17,500 nt of DNA, taken from the NCBI GenBank assembly GCA_030674155.1, contig CM060337.1, positions 38,626,055 through 38,643,554 of the forward strand, read 5' to 3'. Of the stretch, positions 10,705-17,371 are shown piece after piece (within the stretch, counting starts at the first letter, position 1; each line of letters starts with the position of its first letter). Under the pieces are notes generated by a model. The model saw nothing but the letters and a program-made list of their open reading frames with translations. It searched no databases and had not been told where the DNA came from. The position numbers and the translations under genes were made by a program. The DNA is from Stramonita haemastoma (taxonomy: Eukaryota; Mollusca; Gastropoda; Neogastropoda; Muricidae).

Positions 10705-10912
10705 CATCTGCCCTCAGATCAGGCATGGAGGCTGTACATCTTTATTAGAGAATTCTACTCATCTGCCCAAAGGTCAGGCATGGAGTCTGTACATCTTTAA
10801 TAGAAAATTCCACTTATCTGGCTTATGATCAGGCATCAAGGCTGTGCATCTTTAATAGACAACTCCACCATCTGCCCTATGATCAGGGATGGAGGCTGTA
10901 CTTCTTTAAACT
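10705..10912 (+). repeat. 55-bp minisatellite, four copies
   Basis: Units start at 10705, 10760, 10815 and 10869. Each carries 'atctgcc' or 'atctggc', then 'gatcaggcatggaggctgta' or a variant, then 'catctttaatagaaaattcc'. The copies have diverged by roughly 10 to 20 percent. Frames across it are broken. It is followed by a different minisatellite after about 11 bases. Confidence 0.92.
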
Positions 10913-10923
10913 GCTATCACTGG

Positions 10924-11160
10924 CTGAAGTCCTATTGTCAGGAGGCATATTGTCTGAACTCCTATTGTCAGGAGACACTATTGTCTGAAGTCCTATTGTC
11001 AGGAGACACTATTGTCTGAAGTGCTATTGTCAGGAGAACTATTGTCTGAAGTCCTATTGTCAGGAGACACTATTGTCTGAAGTGCTACTGTCAGGAGACA
11101 CTATTGTCTGAAGTCCTATTGTCAGGAGACACTATTGTCTGAAGTCCAATTGTCAGAAGT
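10924..11160 (+). repeat. 31-bp minisatellite, about eight copies
   Basis: Units begin at 10924, 10954, 10985, 11016, 11046, 11077, 11108 and 11139, each with 'ctgaagtcctattgtcagga' or a close variant followed by 'gacactattgt'. Two units are 30 bases because of one-base losses. Each unit is itself two related halves that share 'ctattgtc', so the array grew from a 15- to 16-base motif. The word TCCTATTGTCAGGA can fold into a small hairpin. Confidence 0.95.
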
Positions 11161-11578
11161 GGTTAAGGTTACAATCTGCACTACTTTCCCTAACTAACAG
11201 TAGACGTTAGGAGGCTGCATGACAAGGACACTACACTAGCTTCCTTCAGTTTTTGACTGTTGTGCACCAATCCCTGGGTCTCAGCAAAGCTCTGTTGGGT
11301 TAAAAAAAAGTGATGGAAGTTCACCAGTTTCTTTTTCTGTTTGCTTGAGTACCTCCCTCGTGTACACCTCACAAGACAATCTGTGAAAGGCTGTTGGAAC
11401 CTGAGCTGTGGTTATGTCACTTTAGTTTTCTCTTTTCAACTGTTCCTATGAAGTCTTCACTGTGGTGTAGGGGTTGTCTTACAGTGTTTTGCGCTTCTTC
11501 ATTTGTCATATGTGTTGCAGAAAGGAGGTGATGACAGTGAGTAAAACGGAGATGAAAATGACAGTTTTGAGGACTTTT
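11161..11578. other. Single-copy spacer before the LINE fragment
   Basis: Ordinary sequence without a shared repeat. A pyrimidine-rich stretch ending 'tgtgttgcag' at 11520, followed by 'acagtgagtaaa' at 11534, resembles a splice acceptor and donor, but the implied exon would be only 16 bases. I do not call a gene. Confidence 0.45.
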
Positions 11579-11591
11579 ACCACCTGAACGA
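11579..11591 (+). repeat. Target-site duplication, left copy
   Basis: accacctgaacga is repeated exactly at 11898-11910 and frames the LINE fragment. Confidence 0.88.
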
Positions 11592-11883
11592 TGCCATTGG
11601 ACCTTACGAAGAGCTCCTAACTACAGTGAAAAAATGCAAGCTAAAGTGGTACGGGCATGTCACACGATCATCTGGACTGGCCAAGACAGTCTTACAGGGA
11701 AGCAGTAAGGGGAGGGAGACAAAGAGGCAGACAGAGGAAACAATGGGAAGACAACATCAGAGAGTAGACAGGCCTTGGTGGAACAATCTACTACGGAGGG
11801 CGGAGGACCGTGGGGAGTGGAGGAGGCTGGTTGCAGAATCTTCAGTTGTGTCCCCAAGGTCCACGGGACTACGGGACAGGTGA
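11592..11883 (+). pseudogene. LINE reverse transcriptase C-terminal fragment
   Basis: One frame stays open from the element's 5' junction to the TGA at 11881-11883. It includes AIGPYEELL, KWYGHVTRSSGLAKT, then a basic Gln/Arg/Lys-rich stretch, WWNNLLRRAEDRGEWRRLV and a terminal RSTGLRDR. The fragment lacks the catalytic RT blocks and endonuclease, so it has no enzymatic role. The GTG at 11626 is internal, not a start. The open frame fits a relatively recent insertion. Confidence 0.8.
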
Positions 11884-11897
11884 AGGTGAAGGTGGAG
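11592..11897 (+). mobile_element. Short 5'-truncated LINE copy with perfect target-site duplication
   Basis: The insert encodes the last part of a LINE reverse transcriptase (AIGPYEELL, then CKLKWYGHVTRSSGLAKT) and ends in a short GGTGAA repeat at 11879-11896. It is bounded by the 13-base direct repeat 'accacctgaacga' at 11579-11591 and 11898-11910, the mark of target-primed insertion. The length of about 306 bases shows severe 5' truncation. I recall this C-terminal sequence as common in RTE-like elements of marine invertebrates, but the clade was not tested. A second copy of the family is at 16074-16316. Confidence 0.88.
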
Positions 11898-11910
11898 ACC
11901 ACCTGAACGA
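11898..11910 (+). repeat. Target-site duplication, right copy
   Basis: Exact 13-base match to 11579-11591, directly after the LINE's GGTGAA tail. Confidence 0.88.
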
Positions 11911-12185
11911 CACAAGACAGTCATAGAGTTAAAAGTCCTCAGAGGCATCTTCATCATCTTCCTATTACGTGCTGGGTTTTTTCTTCAAATTCCTGTTTTC
12001 TATCTTTGATTGAGGTTGTCCTCTTCAGTCTCAGACGCATTTTAAGAAATAATCTGAATCAGCATGTAAGGACAGGGTCATGCAGCTGTGTGATTTTTAT
12101 CACTGTCAACAGAGCAATAACTATATAGCAAACTATCCATTTTCGAAATTGCTTTTGAGTCATGCTTAAACCTAAACCGCCAAAA
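11911..12185. other. Spacer, no gene seen
   Basis: AT-rich sequence with interrupted frames and no repeat shared with the rest of the window. Confidence 0.5.
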
Positions 12186-12480
12186 CAGGGAGCAGAACAG
12201 CCAAGTGGTTAGAACATCTTAATGCTGACATGAGTGGGCAGGTTTGAATCTCCACTGAAGTGTTGCTGTTTTTTTTAAATTAAAAATAAAATAAAATAAA
12301 ATAAGTCCATGAGTGGACAGGTTTGAATCTCCACTGAAGCATTTTTTCGATCTTAATTTTCCTCATGAAATTAACACCAGTACTGATCACACCCTCTTGA
12401 AAGTCTTCCAAACAAGACTATAAACTGGTCACGTATATATGAACGCAAGCAGACTATCTTCCACACACACGTTAGACTCA
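12186..12480 (+). mobile_element. Old, degenerate family A SINE with duplicated box B
   Basis: Box A-like cagccaagtggtt lies at 12198-12210, followed by box B-like ggtttgaatct at 12241-12251 and 12320-12330. The segment beginning 'catgagtgg' is repeated with an offset of 79 bases, and an (AAAAT)n stretch at about 12280-12304 lies between. After that come 'accagtactgatcacaccct', 'aagactataaactgg' and 'acgcaagcag', weak matches to the family A central block. Divergence is far greater than in the copy at 13241. The 3' limit is unclear. Confidence 0.65.
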
Positions 12481-12652
12481 TCTGCCTTTCATGGCAATAT
12501 GGTCCAGCTAAGACCTTGCACTGGGATGGATGCACAAACGTACCCAGATGCGTCATATGCTGGAGAGAGGTGGCTTTTCCGAGGTTTACACTTGCCTTGT
12601 AATACACTGCCTGAAAAATCCGTCGCACTGCCCCCACACGACTCCCCACGAT

Positions 12653-12860
12653 GTAAGGTAAAGGTAAAGGTGTTCATAATCTGCGTGGTCGTAGGGGAGC
12701 GAGGTTGTCAGAGACCATCATGTTCTCTAGGGGCCAGCATATTGAGGGCAGCGCCCATCTCTCATCCTCGCTGCTTTACCTACCCTGACCCTAAAGAGGG
12801 CAGGTTCCCAATTTACAGCTGGTGAAACTGGGTGACTGCACTGAAGCCCAAGCGTAAAGC
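12653..12860 (-). mobile_element. Family B SINE, 5'-truncated
   Basis: On the minus strand this reads 'ttacgcttgggcttcagtgc', 'gggaacctgccctctttagg', 'gagatgggcgctgccctcaa', 'tgctggcccctagagaacat', and ends in TTTACC repeats at 12653-12671. The tRNA/5S promoter head is missing: the break falls just after the place where the 5S-like box C ends in copy 2. The short TTTACC tail is shared, so it marks the true 3' end of the family. Confidence 0.85.
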
Positions 12861-13240
12861 AGAAGATAAATCAGAAACCATCAACACACTGCATGGCATG
12901 TCACTTTAGAAGCAGGTAGGAAAAGTGAAGCAGACGACACTGAACAAGCATGATTTTTTGTGTGTGCTTTGAAACTGGGCGTTTAGTTTATGTGATTGCT
13001 TTGGTTTGATGTGACAGCGATCTGCGGGGCAGTATGAACACACACGCCTGACTCTAAGTTTCTTTCCGTGTTGGGGGGGGGGGGGGGGTAAGGAGTCTGG
13101 GAGAACCCTGCTGTCAGGGAATGACATCTTAAGCAGCTTTGGGCGGCACTAGCCCAGAAAACAGATGATGAAAATGGCCCGCACACTTTAGCTTGCTGAA
13201 ACCACCAGTCATTGCAGAAATCACACACATTGCCTCTATA
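12861..13240. other. Spacer with a run of 16 G
   Basis: No repeat family or gene was recognised. Positions 13073-13088 are an uninterrupted run of G on the plus strand, which can stall polymerases and is prone to assembly error. The minus-strand frames beside it encode only Pro-rich strings. Confidence 0.5.
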
Positions 13241-13735
13241 ACGGGGGGACGGAATAGCCTAGTGGTCAGAACATTGCACTCGCAATTTGACGACCCGGGT
13301 TCGATTCCCGTTCGAGGGGATTTTTCCCCTAGAGTTAACATCAGTGCTGACTCCACTCTCCCAAAAGTCTTTCGGATGAGACTATAAACCGAGGCCCCGT
13401 GTGTGAACGCACGAAGAACATCTTACGCATACGTTAAATTCTGTTTCGATTTTCGTAAGAGTAGGCCATTGTGTGCCGATGGGAACAGATGACTAGATTT
13501 ACAAAACTGCATAGACACATGGACTGGATGTAAAAAAGCATATGATTGCTTGTTTCATTATCCTCAATATAAAAGAATAAAATATATTATATATAACAGA
13601 TGACAAGATTTACAAAACTGCATACACATGGGGACTGGATGTAAAAAAGCACATTGGTGCTTATTCCATTATCCTCGACACAAAAGAATAAATAATAAAA
13701 TATAAAAATAAATACAATAATATTAAATAAATAAA
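13241..13735 (+). mobile_element. Family A SINE, full length with a second tail
   Basis: This copy is the best family A reference in the window. Box A-like tagcctagtggtc is at 13255-13267 and box B-like ggttcgattcc at 13298-13308. The central block 'tcggatgagactataaaccg' is near 13372. The tail 'acagatgactagatttac' to 'ttcattatcctcaatat' ends at about 13592. A second tail then begins with 'aacagatgacaagatttac' (13597) and runs to A-rich sequence near 13735. So one head is followed by two tails, from tandem duplication or from insertion of a truncated copy into the first tail. No target-site duplication was found. Confidence 0.88.
13597..13735 (+). repeat. Extra copy of the family A tail
   Basis: It repeats about 105 bases of 13491-13592 starting at 'aacagatgac', preceded by an AT-rich junction (tatattatatat). 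It starts at nearly the same base as the reverse tail-only piece at 3247-3366. Confidence 0.8.
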
Positions 13736-13769
13736 AAGATAGGCTAACTGGGAAACTGCTGGTTTAGTA

Positions 13770-13936
13770 AAAAGATGAAAGAGAAAGAGGGAGAGAGGAG
13801 GGAAGGGCAAATGGACTGCATGAGTCTGAGTAGAGCACAGAGAGAGGGAGAAGAGCAGAGAGACAGAGAAGAGAGAGAGAGCAGACGAGAACCAGAAGAG
13901 AGAGGGACGACAGAGACTAGACAGAGAGGACGAGAC

Positions 13937-13977
<41 letters not shown>

Positions 13978-14013
13978 AAGAAGAGAGAGAGAAGAGAGAG
14001 AGACAGAGACAGA

Positions 14014-14044
<31 letters not shown>
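13770..14044. repeat. (GA)n with GACAGA and GCAGA variants
   Basis: Irregular GA-rich sequence becomes nearly pure (GA)n at 13936-13980 and 14018-14044. It forms the left arm of a repeat whose right arm is (CTGT)n. Confidence 0.92.
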
Positions 14045-14047
<3 letters not shown>

Positions 14048-14158
14048 TCAATGAAATGTGTCCTGTCCAAAAGATAGGCTTTCACCTGTGCACATCCATT
14101 GAGTTTGTAGGAATGTGACCACGCTCTTCAACTGCCGGATAACGCTTCACCTGTTTAC
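14041..14158 (+). repeat. Microsatellite-armed core repeat, copy 1
   Basis: A non-repetitive core of about 118 bases contains 'gagagtctcaatgaaatg', 'ccaaaagataggct', 'gtgaccacgctcttcaactg' and 'ataacgcttcacctgttta'. The same order appears at 16880-17000. Both copies have purine (GA/GACA)n on the left and (CTGT)n on the right, which are complementary in part and could pair as arms of a foldback. I see no protein frame and no match to the SINE families. Confidence 0.8.
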
Positions 14159-14482
14159 CCTGTCTGTCTGCTTCTGTCTGTAGGTCTGTCGTTTGTAAGT
14201 CTGTCTCTCTGTCTGTAAGTAAGTCTGTCTGTCTGTAAGTAAGTCTGCCTGTAAGTCTGTCTGTAGGTCTGTCTGTCTGCCTGTAAGTAAGTCTGTCTGT
14301 CTGTAAGTCTGTCTGCCAGTCTGATGTCTGCATGTCTGTAATTCTGTCTGCATGTCTGTAAGTCTATCTGTAAGTCTATCTGTCTGTAAGTCTGTCTGTC
14401 TGTAAGTCTGTCTGACTGTAGGTCTGTCTGCTGTAAGTCTGTCTGTAAGTATGTCTGTCTGTAAGTCTGTCTGTCTTTCCAG
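14157..14482. repeat. (CTGT)n with CTGTAAGT variants
   Basis: CTGT tetranucleotides are broken at intervals by 'aagtaagt' and 'aagtctg', giving longer composite units. It ends where a truncated SINE begins. Minus-strand frames are Gln-Thr-Asp repeats only. Confidence 0.95.
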
Positions 14483-14486
14483 GAGA

Positions 14487-14705
14487 CTAAACCGAGGCCC
14501 CGTGTGCGAACGCACGCTGAACATCTTGCGCACATGTTAAAACCCGTTCCTCTTTTCGGAAGAGTAGGCCATTTTGTGCTGGTGGGAACGAATGACAAAA
14601 TTTTACAAAATGCATACACACAGGGACTGGTTATAAAAAGCACACTTGTGATTATTCCATGATCCTCGAAATAAAGGAATGAATAAAAGATGTTAAATAA
14701 AATAT
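14487..14705 (+). mobile_element. Family A SINE, 5'-truncated at a (CTGT)n tract
   Basis: It starts inside the central block ('gagactaaaccgaggccccg') and continues through 'gaacatcttgcgcacatg', 'gagtaggccattttgtgctg', 'cagggactggtt' and 'attccatgatcctcgaaat' to an A-rich end and an (AT)n run at 14701-14719. The tRNA head is absent, and the left edge meets the CTGT tract after a short 'ctttcc'. Confidence 0.85.
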
Positions 14706-14747
14706 ATATATATATATACTTCAGAATACTTATAATCTATTTTTTTT

Positions 14748-15165
14748 TTTTTGTACCACTTTATGCCACAGCAGATTTCTCTTGTGAAATTCAGGCTGCT
14801 CTCCCGGGGGGGGGAGAGCGCATCGCCACAAGTGCAGCGCCTATCCATTATTTTTTTGTGGTCTTTTTCCTGTCTGCAACTGCATGTTTCCCTATCAGAG
14901 TGGCTTTTTTCTACAGAATTTTGCCAGGGACAACCCATTGGTTTAAATAGTTTTTATTTAGCATTTTGAACAAACATTGAAAAACAACAGCATTTAAGAA
15001 TAATAGCAACAACAAGCTTGTAGCTTAGAGTGTGCTCAATTGAACGATGTAAATTAACATAAAAACGACAACCCCATTGTTGCCGTGGGTTCTTTTACGT
15101 GCGCTAAATACTGATGTGTAACACACGGGACCTCGGTTTTATCGTCTCATCCTAAGACTAGCTAG
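14748..15165 (-). mobile_element. Family C SINE, reverse copy split by an insertion
   Basis: Two blocks, 14748-14940 and 15067-15165, are together collinear with the middle and tail of the plus-strand copy at 15250-15655. Shared words on the minus strand include 'ggatgagacgataaaaccga', 'acgtaaaagaacccacggca', 'ttctgtagaaaaaagccac' and 'gcagcctgaatttcac'. The tRNA head is not recognisable upstream of about 15165. The central block is the same as in family A, so the two families share a middle module but have different tails. Confidence 0.85.
14941..15066. mobile_element. 126-bp insertion nested in the SINE, with its own target-site duplication
   Basis: The insert is AT-rich and interrupts the SINE where the intact copy is continuous. 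The flanks repeat 'gacaacccattg' (14929-14940) and 'gacaaccccattg' (15067-15079), a 12- to 13-base duplication with one extra C. Read on the minus strand, its end has 'gctaaataaaaac', which resembles a polyadenylation signal near a 3' end. It may be a very short LINE or other retrocopy. The ends show only a loose inverted similarity, so a DNA transposon is less likely but not excluded. Confidence 0.75.
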
Positions 15166-15249
15166 CCTTTACACTTCCTTCTACATGGGCAAGGGTTTTC
15201 ACAGTATGTGCACTCGCCCCACTCCTAACGCACACACCATCTCGATCGG

Positions 15250-15655
15250 TGGATCGGTGGTCTAGGTGGTAACGCGCCTTGCCTAGAAAGCAAAAAGTCC
15301 GGGTCGGAATGTGCGGTGTTCGAATCCTGTTTGGGCCCAAACCTTTTCCCCCATCCATTAGACCCTGAGTGGTGGTCTGGGCGCTAGTCTTTCGGATGAG
15401 ACGATAAACCTAGGACCCGTGTGTACACATCATTATTTAGTGCACGTAAAAGAACCCACGGCAACAAGGGGGTTGACCCTGGCAAAATTCTGTAGGAAAA
15501 AAAGCCACTCCTGTAGGGAAACAAAATACAGTTGCAAACAGGAAAAAGAAAAAAAAATGGGTGGCGCTGCACTTGTGGCGACGCGCTCTCCCCAGGGAGA
15601 ACAGCCAGGATTTCACGCAGAGAAATCTGCTGTGATATAAAGTGGTACAAAATAC
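15250..15655 (+). mobile_element. Family C SINE, near full length
   Basis: The tRNA-like head has a box A-like ggtctaggtggtaacgcg at 15259-15276 and box B-like ggtgttcgaatcc at 15315-15327. It is followed by 'ctttcggatgagacgataaa', 'gcacgtaaaagaacccacgg', 'ggcaaaattctgtaggaa', a 'gggtggcgctgcacttgtgg' segment and 'aaatctgctgtgatataaag'. It ends near 15655. It lies head to head with the reverse copy about 85 bases upstream, so transcripts across both could form a long imperfect hairpin. Confidence 0.88.
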
Positions 15656-16061
15656 AAAATCTCTTCCAGGGACCCTCTCTGTAGCTCTGTTTTCTCTGCT
15701 TTCAGAAGTGACCAGCCAGATCCTGAGAGATATAGACTTCAAGGAATGAGGATAGAACAGCTCCAGTGTATGGGTGAGCATACCTGTAGCTAGCCCAGTT
15801 TGCAGCTGGAATTTCTCCTTCTTCTTTCTCCTTCACTTTACACCACGTCAGGTGTGTCTGGAAAAAATATATAAGGCATATCCTTTCTAACTACCTCTCG
15901 TGGGTGGAACAAGTTTGGTTTTGCAGGGTTATCTCGTGGGCCACACAATCTTCTTCAGGTCGCTGATTAGTTAGTATAGCGTGCATCTCTGAAGGATGTA
16001 CTCGCCTGTTTTGGTTTTCTTTCCCACAGGCACACAGGGTGAAGGAACGAGTTTCAGTTTG
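15656..16061. other. Single-copy spacer with one possible splice-site pair
   Basis: No shared repeat was found. A pyrimidine-rich stretch ending in AG at 15704-15705 and a GTGAGC at 15774-15779 bracket 68 bases with one open frame. This is too little evidence for a gene. The rest, including a 66-codon minus frame, shows no recognisable protein. Confidence 0.4.
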
Positions 16062-16073
16062 TAGACATGTGGT
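16062..16073 (+). repeat. Target-site duplication, left copy
   Basis: tagacatgtggt occurs exactly again at 16317-16328 and frames a LINE fragment. Confidence 0.85.
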
Positions 16074-16316
16074 AGACAATGGTATGGGCATGTCACATAA
16101 TCAAAAGGACTTGCAAAAACAACACTGCAAGGCACTGTCCAAGGAGGAAGAAAAAGAGGCAGACCAAAGAAGAGGACGACATCAGCGAATGGACAGGCCT
16201 AGAACTCAATAAAACCCTGAGAAAGGCAGAACAGAGAGAGGAATGGAGGGAACTGGTTGTCAAGTCTTCATGGATGCCCCCACGTCGTCAGACTAAGTGA
16301 TTGATAGAGAGATAGA
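16074..16316 (+). mobile_element. Second short 5'-truncated LINE copy (same family as 11592)
   Basis: It encodes a decayed version of the same LINE C-terminus: WYGHVT, GLAKT, LQGT and a basic stretch, then DISEWTGLELNKTLRKAEQ in a shifted frame, and a Pro-rich end. An in-frame TAA after WYGHVT and a frameshift show it is older than the copy at 11592. The 3' end 'tgattgatagagagatagat' is a short-repeat tail unlike the GGTGAA tail of the other copy. A perfect 12-base target-site duplication flanks it. The element body is about 243 bases. Confidence 0.85.
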
Positions 16317-16328
16317 TAGACATGTGGT
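16317..16328 (+). repeat. Target-site duplication, right copy
   Basis: Exact match to 16062-16073 immediately after the tail of the LINE fragment. Confidence 0.85.
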
Positions 16329-16476
16329 GATTTAGTCTGTTGGCCCAGTGCAGATTCTTAGAATGATGACTTGATCTCTTTTGAGACGGTCGAAGTTGCC
16401 CTTCACTACTGTGGGCCAGGTCATAGGTCTAATCATTGTTTTTCTTCTACTATAAGACGAAAAGCTTAAATATGAA

Positions 16477-16477
16477 T

Positions 16478-16508
<31 letters not shown>

Positions 16509-16668
16509 ACCTACTCATCTCCTCACTGTCTCAACTCATCTCTCTCATCTCTCTCTCTCTCTTCATCTCCCTCTCTCTCGAGCTCTCTCTCGAGCTCTCT
16601 CTCGAGCTCTCTCTCGAGCTCTCTCGAGCTCTCGAGCTCTCGAGCTCTCGAGCTCTCGAGCTCTCCTA
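16477..16668. repeat. (TC)n passing into a CTCGAGCT-type array
   Basis: A TC tract with CTCAT interruptions is followed by a regular array of CGAGCT at 16579, 16591, 16603, 16615, 16625, 16633, 16641, 16649 and 16657. The spacing goes 12, 12, 12, 10, 8, 8, 8, 8. The hexamers GAGCTC and CTCGAG are both self-complementary. Confidence 0.92.
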
Positions 16669-16670
16669 TC

Positions 16671-16671
<1 letters not shown>

Positions 16672-16735
<64 letters not shown>

Positions 16736-16872
16736 AAGAAGAACTCTGAACTCTGAGTTCTTTCTCTTTCTGTCTGTCTGTGTGTGAGAGACAGAAAGAG
16801 AGGGAAGAGAGACAGACAGACAGACAACAGACAGAGACAGAGAGAGAGACACACACGACACAAGACAGAGGC
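16672..16872. repeat. (CAGA)n / (TCTG)n inverted pair forming a potential cruciform
   Basis: A (CAGA)n run up to 16735 is followed by 'aagaagaactc' (to 16746), an eight-base loop, and 'gagttcttt' (from 16755) with TCTG repeats to about 16780. The arms are complementary over roughly 24 bases with a three-base mismatch or insertion. Beyond that the sequence returns to GA and GACA repeats up to the core repeat at 16880. Confidence 0.85.
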
Positions 16873-16879
16873 GAGAGAT

Positions 16880-17000
16880 GAGAGTCTCAATGAAATTTTC
16901 CTATCCAAAAGATAGGCTGCTTTCACCTGCTGCACATCCCTTGAGTTGGTTAGGATGTGACCACGCTCTTCAACTGCCGATAACGCTTCACCTGTTTACT
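16880..17000 (+). repeat. Microsatellite-armed core repeat, copy 2
   Basis: Collinear with 14041-14158: 'gagagtctcaatgaaat', 'atccaaaagataggct', 'gtgaccacgctcttcaactg' and 'gataacgcttcacctgttta'. The two differ by several substitutions and small indels. Left and right neighbours are again GA/GACA and CTGT repeats. No coding frame or SINE module is present. Confidence 0.8.
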
Positions 17001-17232
17001 GTTTGTCTGTCTGTTTGTCTGTATGACAGTATGTCTGTCTGTCTTTCTGCAGTCTGTCTGTCTGTCTGTATGACAGTATGTCTGTGTGTCTGTCTATAAG
17101 TCTACTTGCTTGTCTGATCAGTCTGTCTCTCACTTTGTCTGTCTCCTGTCTGTCAACTGTGTGCCTGTCTGTCTGTCTGTCTCTCTGTCTGTGTGTCTGT
17201 CTCTCCCTCTCTATATATATTATCTCTCTCTT

Positions 17233-17239
<7 letters not shown>
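17001..17239. repeat. (CTGT)n grading into (TC)n
   Basis: CTGT repeats with 'atgacagtatg' interruptions pass through a TATATATTAT patch at 17213-17222 into TC repeats. This is the right arm of core repeat copy 2. Confidence 0.93.
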
Positions 17240-17305
<66 letters not shown>

Positions 17306-17350
17306 ACACACACATAAAATATAAATATATATACACACACACACACACAT
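17240..17350. repeat. (CA)n microsatellite
   Basis: A CA repeat of about 65 bases, a TAAATATATAT interruption at 17314-17331, then more CA. It borders the truncated SINE at 17372. Confidence 0.96.
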
Positions 17351-17371
17351 CCTTTTGTATGCAACACGCAT

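Noticed and set aside
10924..11160. CRISPR-like array of 31-bp repeats
   Set aside because: The repeats are contiguous with no unique spacers, and the context is eukaryotic. It is a minisatellite.
11521..11536. Microexon between acceptor- and donor-like sites
   Set aside because: A 16-base exon with no linked exons cannot be supported from sequence alone.
12439..12825. 128-codon plus-strand frame
   Set aside because: Half of it is the antisense of a family B SINE and the rest has no domain.
14941..15066. DNA transposon with terminal inverted repeats
   Set aside because: The ends match only loosely as inverted repeats, and the 12- to 13-base duplication fits retroposition better.
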